Positions 1 through 7,877 of a DNA stretch of 64,000 nucleotides are shown here, piece after piece. How positions within the stretch are numbered: the stretch's first letter is position 1; each line of letters opens with the position of its first letter. A program made the position numbers and the translations under genes. This DNA comes from Saccharomonospora piscinae (GTDB lineage: Bacteria > Actinomycetota > Actinomycetes > Mycobacteriales > Pseudonocardiaceae). The notes beneath the pieces are model-generated. The model saw only the letters and a list, made by a program, of their open reading frames with translations. It was not told the DNA's origin and searched no databases. The stretch is from contig NZ_VCEK01000002.1 in NCBI RefSeq assembly GCF_005862235.1, positions 706,534-770,533 on the forward strand, in the 5' to 3' direction.

Positions 1-468
1 CGCGGCGTCCTCCAGCAGCAGCGAGCCCGCCGTGTCCGCGACCTCGCGCAGCGCGTCCAGCTCGGCCGGGTGGCCCGCGTAGTCGACGGCGGCGAGCACC
101 CGGGTGCGGTCGGTGACGGCCGTCCGCGCGGCGGCGGGGTCGAGGTTGCCCGTGTCGAGTTCGACGTCGGCGAACACCACGGTGGCGCCGTGCAGTGCGG
201 CGGTGGCGGCGGTGGCGACGAACGTCAACGGACTGGTGACGACCTCGTCGCCCGCGCCGACACCCGCGGCGGCGTAGGCGACGTGCAGCGCGGCGGTTCC
301 CGACGTCACCGCCACGGTGGGGGTGCCGCCGGTGTGCCCGGCGAGGTCGGCCTCGAAGCGGGTGACGGCGGGACCGGTGGTCAGCCAGTCACCCCGCAGC
401 ACGGCGGCGACGGCGTCGAGGTCCTCGTCGGCGACCGACTGGCGCCCGTACGGCAGGAAGTCAGTCAT
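1..468 (-). CDS. pseC: PseC-type sugar-nucleotide aminotransferase, N-terminal part (cut by window edge)
   Basis: PLP-dependent DegT/DnrJ/EryC1/StrS aminotransferase, of the kind that aminates C4 of the 4-keto-6-deoxy sugar made by PseB. Only the first 156 codons lie in the window. The visible start is MTDFLPYGRQ, followed by a GTAALH segment and, near the edge, LLLEDAA, which is the EDAAH region of this family that contacts PLP; the catalytic lysine would lie outside the window. The ATG at 468 overlaps the end of pseB by 8 nt, so the two are translationally coupled. The PseC assignment rests on coupling to PseB; a related aminosugar transaminase is the main alternative. Confidence 0.85.
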   Translation of the reverse strand, partial: MTDFLPYGRQSVADEDLDAVAAVLRGDWLTTGPAVTRFEADLAGHTGGTPTVAVTSGTAALHVAYAAAGVGAGDEVVTSPLTFVATAATAALHGATVVFADVELDTGNLDPAAARTAVTDRTRVLAAVDYAGHPAELDALREVADTAGSLLLEDAA

Positions 469-1444
469 GCTCGGCGATCAGCTTCCTGATGTCGTCGGTG
501 GACAGCCACAGGTCGTTGGTGTCGGAGCGGTAGGAGAACCCGTCGGGCACGGGCTCGCCGCCCTCGGGCGGCTCGTAGCCCCAGCCCGCGATGTGGGGCT
601 GCACGACGTAGCGATCACCGAGGCGCACGGTCCGCCGCGAGTCGTCGGGGGCGATCATCTCCTCGTGCAGCTTCTCGCCGGGCCGCACGCCGACCTCGTG
701 CATGGGGTTGCCGGGGGCGATGGTCTGTGCCAGGTCCACGAGCCGCATGCTCGGGATTAGCGGCACGTACAGCTCGCCGCCGCGCATGAGGTCGAAGGAG
801 TCCACCACAAAGCGCACGGCCTGCGGCAGGGTGATCCAGAACCGGGTCATCTCCTTGTGCGTGATCGGCAGCGACTCGCCCCGCTCGGCCAGCGAGCGGA
901 AGAACGGGATCACGCTGCCCCGCGAGGCCATCACGTTGCCGTAGCGCACCACCGCGAACCTCGTGGGGTGCGGCGCGGCGTAGTGGTTGGCGCTGATGAA
1001 CATGCGGTCGGCACACAGCTTGGTGGCGCCGTAGAGGTTGATCGGGCTGGACGCCTTGTCGGTGGACAGGGCCACGACCCGGCGCACGCCCGCGTCGATG
1101 GCCGCCTCGATGACGTTCTGCGATCCGACCACGTTGGTCTGGACGAACTCGAACGGGTTGTACTCGCCGGTGTCGACCTGCTTCAGCGCGGCGGCGTGGA
1201 CCACGTGGTCGACGTCGTGCATGGCGCGTTCGAGCCTGCGCCGGTCCCGCACGTCGCCGATGAACCACCGCAGGCGGGGGTCGTCGCCGAACATCTGCTT
1301 GACCTCGTACTGCTTCAGCTCGTCGCGCGAGAGCACGACCAGCCTGCGCGGGTTCAGTTCGGCGAGCGCGTGGCTGATGAACGCCTTGCCGAACGAGCCC
1401 GTTCCCCCGGTGAGCAGAATGCTGGACCCGTCGAGCTCGGCCAT
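461..1444 (-). CDS. pseB: PseB, UDP-GlcNAc 4,6-dehydratase (inverting)
   Basis: Extended short-chain dehydrogenase that turns UDP-GlcNAc into UDP-2-acetamido-2,6-dideoxy-L-arabino-hexos-4-ulose, the first step of pseudaminic acid synthesis. The 327-residue protein has a Rossmann start with GGTGSFG at residues 13-19 and the family signature STDKASSPINLYGATK, which gives the catalytic Asp-Lys pair and the YxxxK. The ATG at 1444 is preceded by GGAGG 7-8 nt upstream; the frame is open for 70 more codons, but that stretch is Arg/Pro-rich and overlaps the divergent gene, so I rejected the longer form. It is divergent from the cytidylyltransferase, with about 49 bp between them for both promoters. 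Confidence 0.92.
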   Translation of the reverse strand: MAELDGSSILLTGGTGSFGKAFISHALAELNPRRLVVLSRDELKQYEVKQMFGDDPRLRWFIGDVRDRRRLERAMHDVDHVVHAAALKQVDTGEYNPFEFVQTNVVGSQNVIEAAIDAGVRRVVALSTDKASSPINLYGATKLCADRMFISANHYAAPHPTRFAVVRYGNVMASRGSVIPFFRSLAERGESLPITHKEMTRFWITLPQAVRFVVDSFDLMRGGELYVPLIPSMRLVDLAQTIAPGNPMHEVGVRPGEKLHEEMIAPDDSRRTVRLGDRYVVQPHIAGWGYEPPEGGEPVPDGFSYRSDTNDLWLSTDDIRKLIAEHD

Positions 1445-1493
1445 TCGTAACCTCCGCGATGGTGCGTTGTTGCCGGACGCCATGATGTCACCC

Positions 1494-2243
1494 ATGCCCT
1501 CACCCGCGACCGTGAACGTCGTCATCCAGGCGCGGGCTTCGTCGACCCGGCTTCCGGGCAAGGTGCTGCGCCCGCTCGCGGGCCGCTCCGTGCTGGGCTG
1601 GGTGGTGCGCGCCGCCCGCGCGGCGCGCGGGGTGGACGGAGTCGTGGTCGCCACCTCGGACGCGCCGGACGACGACGCCGTGGCCGACGAGGCCCGTGCC
1701 TGCGGTGCGGCCGTGGTGCGGGGGCCACTGGACGATGTGCTCGCGCGCTTCCTGCTGGCGTGCGAGGCTCACCCGGCTGACGCGGTCGTGCGGTTGACGG
1801 CCGACTGCCCGCTGCACGATCCGGCGTTGCTGGAGCAGGTGGTGGCCCTGTGGCGGGCGAGCCCCGAGCTGGACTACGTGAGCACGACGCTGAGGCGCAC
1901 CCTGCCTCGCGGGTTCGATGCGGAACTGGTGCGGGTGCCGGTGCTGGCCCAGCAGGCCGGAAAGCCCCGGGGGCCGCACCGCGAGCACGTGACCTCGGGC
2001 GTGGTCGGGGCTCCCGGCCGGTACGCCTGTGCCGGGGTGGTGGTGGCGCCGCGTGCCGACGACCTGCGCGTCACCCTGGACACCGCCGACGACTGGGCCC
2101 TGCTCGACGCGCTGGTGGCGGAGCTGACCCGGCGGCACGGCGACGGCCCGTTCGCCTGGCGGGACGTCGTGGCGCTGCTGCGGGGCAGGCCCGACCTGGT
2201 CGCGCTGAACGCACACGTCGAGCAGAAGAAGGTCACCGGATGA
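1494..2243 (+). CDS. Cytidylyltransferase (SpsF/PseF type)
   Basis: Nucleotidyltransferase of about 249 residues that should activate the completed sugar acid with CTP. Near the N-terminus it has IQARASSTRLPGKVLRPLAG, the CTP-binding loop of SpsF/NeuA-like enzymes, then DDVLARF and VRLTADCPLHDP, the acidic metal-binding region typical of SpsF. Alternative in-frame ATGs exist at 1482 and 1485; none has a strong Shine-Dalgarno, and I chose 1494 because homology begins immediately after it. Its stop overlaps the pseG start as ATGA. Sequence style is closer to SpsF than to classical PseF, so the exact product (CMP-pseudaminic acid or a relative) is inferred from the neighbours. Confidence 0.85.
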   Translation: MPSPATVNVVIQARASSTRLPGKVLRPLAGRSVLGWVVRAARAARGVDGVVVATSDAPDDDAVADEARACGAAVVRGPLDDVLARFLLACEAHPADAVVRLTADCPLHDPALLEQVVALWRASPELDYVSTTLRRTLPRGFDAELVRVPVLAQQAGKPRGPHREHVTSGVVGAPGRYACAGVVVAPRADDLRVTLDTADDWALLDALVAELTRRHGDGPFAWRDVVALLRGRPDLVALNAHVEQKKVTG

Positions 2244-3265
2244 CGTGCGTGCTGTTGCGGGCCGACGCCTCGCCGACGATCGGGGTCGGGCACGTTTCGC
2301 GCATGGTGGCGTTCGCGGAGGCGGCGCGGCGGCGCGGCTGGGAGGTCGCGTTCTCCGGCAGCCTGACGGGCGCGGACTGGTTCGCCGAGCGGCTCGCCGG
2401 GCTGGGTGTCGCGCTGGTGGAGCCCACCGATCCCGGCGACCCCGCCGCGTTACCCGAGCTGACCGGCACACTCGGCGCCGACGTGGTGGTGGTCGACCAC
2501 TACGGCATCGGGCAGCAGCGCGCGGCGATCAACGCCGAGGGCGCCGTGCTGGCCTCGCTGGAGAGCCGGACGTTCGGGCGCAGGCAGGCCGATGTGGTGG
2601 TGGAGCCGGAGCCGCACGACCTGCCCCGGCCCGACGACGGATCGCCCATGGTGCTGCGCGGCCCGCGCTACGCGCCGCTGCGGGCCCAGGTGCGCGGCGC
2701 GCGTGAGCGGCGGGCGGCCCGCACCGCCGCCCGTGCCGGCACCGTGCCCCGGGTCGTGGTCGTGCTCGGTGGGGGCGCGATGTGGGGTGACACGGTGACG
2801 CGCCTGCTGCGGGAACTGCGCGACACCGCCATGCCGTTCGACGCCGAGGTGATCGCTCACGGCGAGCCCGCCGTGCCCTCGCCTGGCCCCGGCCAGCGGT
2901 TCACGGTGTCGCCGCCCGACCTGCGGCTTGCCGAGTGGCTCGCCGACGCCGACCTCGCGGTGAGCGCGGCCGGGGTCACGCTGCTGGAGGCGTGGTGCAT
3001 CGGGGTTCCCACGGCACTCGTCCTGCTGGTGGACAACCAGCGCGCCGGGTACACGGCGGCGGTGGAACGGGGATTGTCGGTCGGACTCGGCAGACCGGAC
3101 GAGCTTCACGGTGCCGCGCGCCCGCTGGCGAGACTGCTCGACCCGGGCAGCGGTGCCGGGGAGCGGGACCGGCTGTCGGCGCCCGCGGCGGCGGAGGTCG
3201 ACGGCCTCGGCGCCGACCGGGTGCTGGACGCGGCACTCGCCCGCGCTGACACAGTGGGGCCATGA
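2240..3265 (+). CDS. pseG: PseG-like UDP-sugar hydrolase
   Basis: Glycosyltransferase-B-fold hydrolase that removes UDP from UDP-2,4-diacetamido-2,4,6-trideoxy-altropyranose in the pseudaminic pathway. The 341-residue protein starts MTCVLLRADASPTIGVGHVS; GxGHVxR is the hallmark of PseG and MurG-like N-domains, where the histidine is catalytic. Later VVVLGGGAMWGD opens the C-terminal UDP-binding domain, and VSAAGVTLLEAWCIGVPT is the Ser/Gly/Glu loop that holds the nucleotide. The start overlaps the previous stop (ATGA), and its own stop overlaps the next start in the same way, so three genes form one tightly coupled operon. I did not see pseH (acetyltransferase) or pseI (synthase); they may lie left of the window. 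Confidence 0.88.
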   Translation: MTCVLLRADASPTIGVGHVSRMVAFAEAARRRGWEVAFSGSLTGADWFAERLAGLGVALVEPTDPGDPAALPELTGTLGADVVVVDHYGIGQQRAAINAEGAVLASLESRTFGRRQADVVVEPEPHDLPRPDDGSPMVLRGPRYAPLRAQVRGARERRAARTAARAGTVPRVVVVLGGGAMWGDTVTRLLRELRDTAMPFDAEVIAHGEPAVPSPGPGQRFTVSPPDLRLAEWLADADLAVSAAGVTLLEAWCIGVPTALVLLVDNQRAGYTAAVERGLSVGLGRPDELHGAARPLARLLDPGSGAGERDRLSAPAAAEVDGLGADRVLDAALARADTVGP

Positions 3266-4848
3266 CATCGGTGGCGCCCGGTCGCTCGTGGCGGACCGTG
3301 GTGGGCGTGTCGGCCCTGGTGACGGGGCTGCTCGCGCTCTTCGCGCTGGGCACGTGGGCGGCCTGGGATTTCACGGTGGACGACGCCTACATCACCTTCC
3401 GCTACAGCGAGCACCTCGCCGAGGGCCACGGGCCGGTATGGAACGTCGACGGCGACCCGGTCGAGGGGTTCACCAACTTCGGCTGGATGGTCCTGCTCGC
3501 GCCTGCCGCCGCACTCGGCTGGGATCTGGCTCTGACGGCCGCGGTGGTGTCGGCGGCGCTCGGCGTTCTCGTCGTCGGCATGCTTCTCCGGCAGGGTCAC
3601 CGGCTCGGTGGCAGGCTCGCCGCGGTCGTCGCGAGCCTGGCTTTCGTGGTGTTCCTGCCGACGTACTTCCACGTCAACGGCGGGCTGGAGACCGTGGCGT
3701 TCGCGGCGGTGGTGCTGCGCGCGACGGTGGTGGGCCTCACCGCCCTGCGCTCCGAGCCGGTGCGGGTGTGGGAGCCGCCCGCGCTGGTGGTGCTGGCAGG
3801 GCTGCTGCGGCCCGAGGGCGTGCTCGTCGCGGCGGTTCCGTTCGCGGTGTGGCTGTGGCGGCAGCGCCACGACCGGATCGCGTGGTTCTGGACCGCGCTG
3901 GCGGGCGTGGTCGGGCTCGGCTACACGGGATGGCGCTGGTGGTTCTACGGCTACCCGCTGCCCAACACGTTCGCCGTGAAGTTCGGTGACCTCGACGCGG
4001 GGTGGGCCTGGGTCGAGGACACGGCGACGGTCGTCGGCCCGCTCGTCCTGCTCGTCGGGCTGCTGCTCCTGCGGCGCACCACGCGGGCACAGGGGGCGCT
4101 GGTGCTGGGCGTGGTCGCGGCCACCTACATCGCCTACGCCGTGTCGGGGCCGTCGATGGACTACCTGCACCGGTACGCTTTCCACGCCTACCCGGTGCTC
4201 TGCCTCGGCGCCGGTCTGGCGGTGGCGGCCGTGACGGCGGTGACGCCGACGACCGCGACGGCGGGGCGGACGCGACACCGGCGGATGGTCGGCGCCGCCA
4301 CCGGCGCGCTGGCCGTGGCCTGGGTCGGCCTGTGGGGAGTGCTGTCGGAGCAGCTACCGCTGGTCGCGAACTACGGCGTCGACCTGCGGCGCTCCCACGA
4401 GGCCATCGGCACGGCACTCGCCGAGACCGCCGTGCCACCGCCGCAGCGCACCCTCGCGGTCAGCGACGCGGGCGCGATCCCGTACTTCAGCGACTGGGAG
4501 ACGGTCGACTACCTCGGCCTGAACAACGAAGCCATCGCCCGCGGCGCGGACCCGACGCGGGTGGTGAGCGAGCAGCGCCCGACGGTGGTCGTGGTCACCG
4601 CGTACCACCCGGGCATGCCCCGCGCCGCCTACGGGCTGCGGGTCACCGAGGCGACCGCGGGCTACGAGTACATCGGCAGGGTGCGGATGCGGGAGGGGTA
4701 CTGGCAGCACCTGTTCGTGCTGCCGGAGTGGGCGGGCGAGGTCGCCGAAGCCGTGGAGCGGCGGGCGGCCGAGGAGGCCGCCGAGGACCCCGGGCGCTAC
4801 GAGAGCTCGCTGCAACGCTGGTTCGACCGCCTCGCGGGCCGGTTCTGA
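3262..4848 (+). CDS. GT-C membrane glycosyltransferase (AftB/ArnT-like)
   Basis: Polytopic protein of 528 residues with one hydrophobic helix at about 14-36, then the extracytoplasmic loop motif TVDDAYITFRYSEHLAEGHG, carrying the paired Asp (residues 40-41) that GT-C enzymes use to handle polyprenyl-phosphate sugars. GFTNFGWM follows, a conserved piece of actinobacterial arabinofuranosyl- and related GT-C transferases. About ten further hydrophobic segments reach residue 370, and the last 150 residues form a soluble outer domain. It is coupled to pseG through ATGA, which suggests that it transfers the nonulosonic acid or another sugar of this cell-surface glycan. The substrate cannot be read from the sequence. 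Confidence 0.75.
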   Translation: MTSVAPGRSWRTVVGVSALVTGLLALFALGTWAAWDFTVDDAYITFRYSEHLAEGHGPVWNVDGDPVEGFTNFGWMVLLAPAAALGWDLALTAAVVSAALGVLVVGMLLRQGHRLGGRLAAVVASLAFVVFLPTYFHVNGGLETVAFAAVVLRATVVGLTALRSEPVRVWEPPALVVLAGLLRPEGVLVAAVPFAVWLWRQRHDRIAWFWTALAGVVGLGYTGWRWWFYGYPLPNTFAVKFGDLDAGWAWVEDTATVVGPLVLLVGLLLLRRTTRAQGALVLGVVAATYIAYAVSGPSMDYLHRYAFHAYPVLCLGAGLAVAAVTAVTPTTATAGRTRHRRMVGAATGALAVAWVGLWGVLSEQLPLVANYGVDLRRSHEAIGTALAETAVPPPQRTLAVSDAGAIPYFSDWETVDYLGLNNEAIARGADPTRVVSEQRPTVVVVTAYHPGMPRAAYGLRVTEATAGYEYIGRVRMREGYWQHLFVLPEWAGEVAEAVERRAAEEAAEDPGRYESSLQRWFDRLAGRF

Positions 4849-4850
4849 CA

Positions 4851-4875
4851 GAGCCGGAACCGGCCCGACGGGCTC
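4851..4875. terminator. Candidate bidirectional terminator hairpin
   Basis: Outer arms GAGCC/GGCTC enclose an inner palindrome GCCGG-aa-CCGGC, filling the 25 bp between two convergent genes. There is no U-tract, so this is a structural guess. Confidence 0.35.
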
Positions 4876-5440
4876 ACAGGTACTGGCCGGTGCTGCCCAG
4901 TCCGGGCGCCTGCTGGTCGCCGCCCTGCTGCCCGCCAGCCGGCAGCCCCTTGCGCATCTGCTCCAACTGCACGCGGGCGGCCATCTGCTGCGCGAACAGC
5001 GCGGTCTGGATGCCGTGGAAGAGTCCCTCCAGCCAACCCACCAGCTGCGCCTGGGCCACCCGGAGTTCGGCGTCGGAGGGCGTGCGCTCGGCGGTGAACG
5101 GCGCGACGAGCCGTTCCAGCTCGTCCCGCAGTTCGGGTGCCAGTGCCTGTTCCAGCTCGGCGATCGACGTCTCGTGGATCTCGCGGAGCCGGTTCCGGCT
5201 GGCCTCGTCGAGCGGAGCCGCCCTGACCTCCTCCAGCAGTTGCTTGATCATGGTGCCGATGCGCATGACCTTGGCGGGCTCCTCGACCATGTCGCCCACC
5301 GACTCGGACTTCTCGTGCTCGTCGGGGTTGAGGCGCGCGGCGCCGACCGGTGACCCGTCCGGGCCCACGACGACGACGTGTTGTGACCCGTCCGGCTGAC
5401 CCGTGACCGCACTCGGGTCCGGGAAGTTCGGCTCCGTCAT
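4874..5440 (-). CDS. bpa: Bacterial proteasome activator Bpa (PafE)
   Basis: ATP-independent ring-forming activator of the actinobacterial 20S proteasome, orthologous in type to M. tuberculosis Rv3780. The 188-residue protein is mostly helical and ends in GSTGQYL; the C-terminal GQYL tail is the docking motif inserted between proteasome alpha subunits. The central part (KVMRIGTMIKQLLEEVRAAP and onward) is the four-helix core. The ATG at 5440 has GGAG about 8 nt upstream. The gene is divergent from the aminotransferase-like gene, an arrangement resembling the Rv3777-Rv3780 block. Confidence 0.95.
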   Translation of the reverse strand: MTEPNFPDPSAVTGQPDGSQHVVVVGPDGSPVGAARLNPDEHEKSESVGDMVEEPAKVMRIGTMIKQLLEEVRAAPLDEASRNRLREIHETSIAELEQALAPELRDELERLVAPFTAERTPSDAELRVAQAQLVGWLEGLFHGIQTALFAQQMAARVQLEQMRKGLPAGGQQGGDQQAPGLGSTGQYL

Positions 5441-5577
5441 AGGGCTCCATCCTGGGTGTGGGCGACGATCCGGTCCTCGCCCAGGGTAGTCGGCGGGATG
5501 GCTGCCGTGGCTCGCCCAGGGCACGGGTTCGACAACCCCGGACGCGCTGCGAAATTACTGGTCCGTACGGTGTCCGC

Positions 5578-6783
5578 ATGGCGTTCGACGTCGCTCGGAT
5601 ACGTGGGTTGTTCCCCGCTTTGGGTGACGGCTGGATCCATCTCGACGGTTCGGCGGGGATGCTCGTCCCGGAACAGGTCGCGTCCGCCGTCTCCACGGCG
5701 ATGCGGGCTCCCGTGTCGGGGCCCGGAGGCGTGTTCCCCGCTTCGCAGCGGGCCGAGAGCATCGTCACGGCCGCACGTCGCGCCGTCGCCGATCTCGCCG
5801 GTGCCGACCCGGACGCCGTGGTGCTCGGCCCCAGCGCCACCGTGTTGCTGAACCGGCTGGTCGACACGCTGTCCGACACCTGGACCCTCGGGGACGAGGT
5901 CGTGGTCTCCCGGCTCGACGAGCAGGCCAACGTCGCGCCATGGCTGCGGGCGGCGAAACGGGTCGGGGGCACCGTGCGCTGGGGCGAGATCGACATCGAG
6001 ACGTGTGAGTTGCCGGCGTGGCAGTACGAGCAACTCGTCGGTGCCCGCACCAAGGCCGTGTCGGTGACGTGCGCCTCCGGCTCGGTGGGCACCAGGCCCG
6101 ACGTCGCGACGGTGGTGGAGATCGCGAAGCGAGCGGGCGCGCTCGTGGTGGTCGACGCGACCTACGCCGCACCGTTCGTGCCGCTCGACCTCGCCGCGCT
6201 GGGCGCCGACGTGCTCGTGCTCTCGGCGCAGGCGTGGGGCGGGCCCGCCGTGGGCGCGCTGGTGTTCCGGGACCGCCGCCTGCTGGACCGCATCCCCGCG
6301 GTGGCGCTCGATCCACACGCGGTCGGGCCCGAACGCCTGGAGCTGGGGCCGCACGCCTACCCGCTGCTGGCCGGGCTGGTCGCCTCGATCGACTACCTCG
6401 CCGATCTCGACGACGCCGCGTCCGGCTCGCGACGGGAGCGGCTGCTCACGTCACTGGGCTCGGCGAAGTCCTACCAGGCCGGCCTGCTGGCCCAGCTGTC
6501 CACGGACCTGCGGTCGCTGCTGAACGTCATGGTGATCGGCGACGCCACCCGCCGCATTCCCGCGCTCGCGTTCACCGTCGCCGACACCAAGGCCGCCGGC
6601 GTGGCCCGCCACCTGGCGTCGCACAACGTCTGCGCGTTCGCCGACGAGGGCGCCACCGGTGTCTTCGCGTCGCTGGGGGTCGGTGAGGTCGGCGGGGCCG
6701 TCCGCATCGGACTCGCGCACTACACCAACGTCTTCGAGATCAACCAGCTCGTGAACCTGCTGCAGGACCTGCCGTCGAGCTAG
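5578..6783 (+). CDS. Class V aminotransferase / cysteine-desulfurase fold protein lacking the PLP lysine
   Basis: A 401-residue protein with the fold-type-I layout of cysteine desulfurases: substrate-side loop near residue 24, DEQANVAPW (residues 114-122, where active family members have an HHANxxPW-like motif), VVDATY at 191-196 and a cofactor loop SAQAWGGP at 216-223. In active enzymes this last loop reads SxHKxxGP; here Gln and Ala replace His and Lys (Ala219), so no Schiff base with PLP can form at the usual place. It is of the Rv3778c type by length and neighbourhood. The ATG at 5578 was chosen because homology begins there. It ends 1 nt before the convergent oxidoreductase. It may be a non-catalytic or PLP-free scaffold; function unknown. 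Confidence 0.8.
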   Translation: MAFDVARIRGLFPALGDGWIHLDGSAGMLVPEQVASAVSTAMRAPVSGPGGVFPASQRAESIVTAARRAVADLAGADPDAVVLGPSATVLLNRLVDTLSDTWTLGDEVVVSRLDEQANVAPWLRAAKRVGGTVRWGEIDIETCELPAWQYEQLVGARTKAVSVTCASGSVGTRPDVATVVEIAKRAGALVVVDATYAAPFVPLDLAALGADVLVLSAQAWGGPAVGALVFRDRRLLDRIPAVALDPHAVGPERLELGPHAYPLLAGLVASIDYLADLDDAASGSRRERLLTSLGSAKSYQAGLLAQLSTDLRSLLNVMVIGDATRRIPALAFTVADTKAAGVARHLASHNVCAFADEGATGVFASLGVGEVGGAVRIGLAHYTNVFEINQLVNLLQDLPSS

Positions 6784-6784
6784 C

Positions 6785-7759
6785 TCAGCGGGCGGTCAGC
6801 AGCAGCTTGCCGAAGACCCCGCCCTGCTCCAGCATGCGGTGGGCGTCCGAGGCCCGCGACAGCGGCAGCACCTGGTCGATCACGGGCCGCACGCGGTTCT
6901 GCTCGACCAGCGGCCAGAGCTGGTCGCGGACCTCCGCCACGATGGCGGCCTTCTCCTCGGCGGGCCGGGCGCGCAGGGTCGTCGCCGCGATGCTGGCGCG
7001 CTTGGCGATCAGCGCACCGAGGTTCAGCTCCGTCGTGGTGCCGCCCTGCATCCCGATCACGACCAGCCTGCCCCCGGTGGCCAGCGCCGAGAGGTTGCGT
7101 TCCAGGTAGGCGGCGCCCATGTTGTCGAGGATGACGTCGGCCCCGCCGAGTTCGGTCCGCACCACCTCGGCAAAGTCCTGGGTGCGGTAGTTGATCGCGA
7201 GGTCGGCGCCGAGCTGGCGGCAGGCTTCGGCACGCTCGTCGGAGCCCGCCGTCACGGCCACCGTCGCGCCCAGTGCCTTGCCCACCTGAACGGCGTGCGT
7301 GCCGATGCCGCCCGCGCCGCCGTGGACCAGCAGCGTCTCGCCCTCGGCGAGGTGGGCCAGCGACACGACGTTCGACCACACGGTGCAGGCCACCTCGGGC
7401 AGTGCCGCCGCCGCGACGAGCTCCACCTCGCCGGGCACGGGGAGAAGTTGCCCGGCGGGCACGGCGACCCGCTGCGCGTACCCGCCGCCGGACAGCAGCG
7501 CGCACACCTCGTCGCCCACCTGCCAGCCCGTGACGCCCTCGCCCAGCTCGGCGATCGTGCCCGAGCACTCCAGGCCGAGGATGTCGCTGGCTCCGGGCGG
7601 CGGCGCGTACTTGCCCCTGCGCTGAAGCAGATCGGCCCGGTTGACGGCGGTCGCGGCGACCTCGACGAGCACCTCACCCGGACCGGCGACCGGGTCGCCG
7701 ACCTCCGTCCACTCCAGATTGGCAGGGTCACCCGGTTCGTGGAGCATGATCGCGCGCAT
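6785..7759 (-). CDS. NAD(P)H-quinone oxidoreductase (zinc-free MDR family)
   Basis: A 324-residue medium-chain dehydrogenase of the PIG3/QOR branch, which reduces quinones or enones with NADPH. It shows the N-terminal GroES-like domain with NRADLLQRRGKY, a family mark of QOR proteins, no zinc-binding Cys/His set, and the nucleotide loop GGAGGIGTHAVQ at about 144-155. It is of the Rv3777 type by sequence and position. The start at 7759 gives MRAIMLHEPG; a second ATG four codons in cannot be excluded. It is divergent from the secreted peptidase with 118 bp between them. Confidence 0.9.
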   Translation of the reverse strand: MRAIMLHEPGDPANLEWTEVGDPVAGPGEVLVEVAATAVNRADLLQRRGKYAPPPGASDILGLECSGTIAELGEGVTGWQVGDEVCALLSGGGYAQRVAVPAGQLLPVPGEVELVAAAALPEVACTVWSNVVSLAHLAEGETLLVHGGAGGIGTHAVQVGKALGATVAVTAGSDERAEACRQLGADLAINYRTQDFAEVVRTELGGADVILDNMGAAYLERNLSALATGGRLVVIGMQGGTTTELNLGALIAKRASIAATTLRARPAEEKAAIVAEVRDQLWPLVEQNRVRPVIDQVLPLSRASDAHRMLEQGGVFGKLLLTAR

Positions 7760-7877
7760 GTCACGACTCTATGTCACTGTCGAAGTTCGAGACGACCACG
7801 TTCCTACGAATGGCGCTTGCTTTGCGGCGTCCGACGAACCAGAGTGACCCGTCAATCGTGACGAAGGGGATTGTTCT

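Noticed and set aside
1445-1654. N-terminal extension of PseB by 70 residues
   Set aside because: No homology, Arg/Pro-rich, lies over the divergent gene, and GGAGG marks the internal ATG at 1444.
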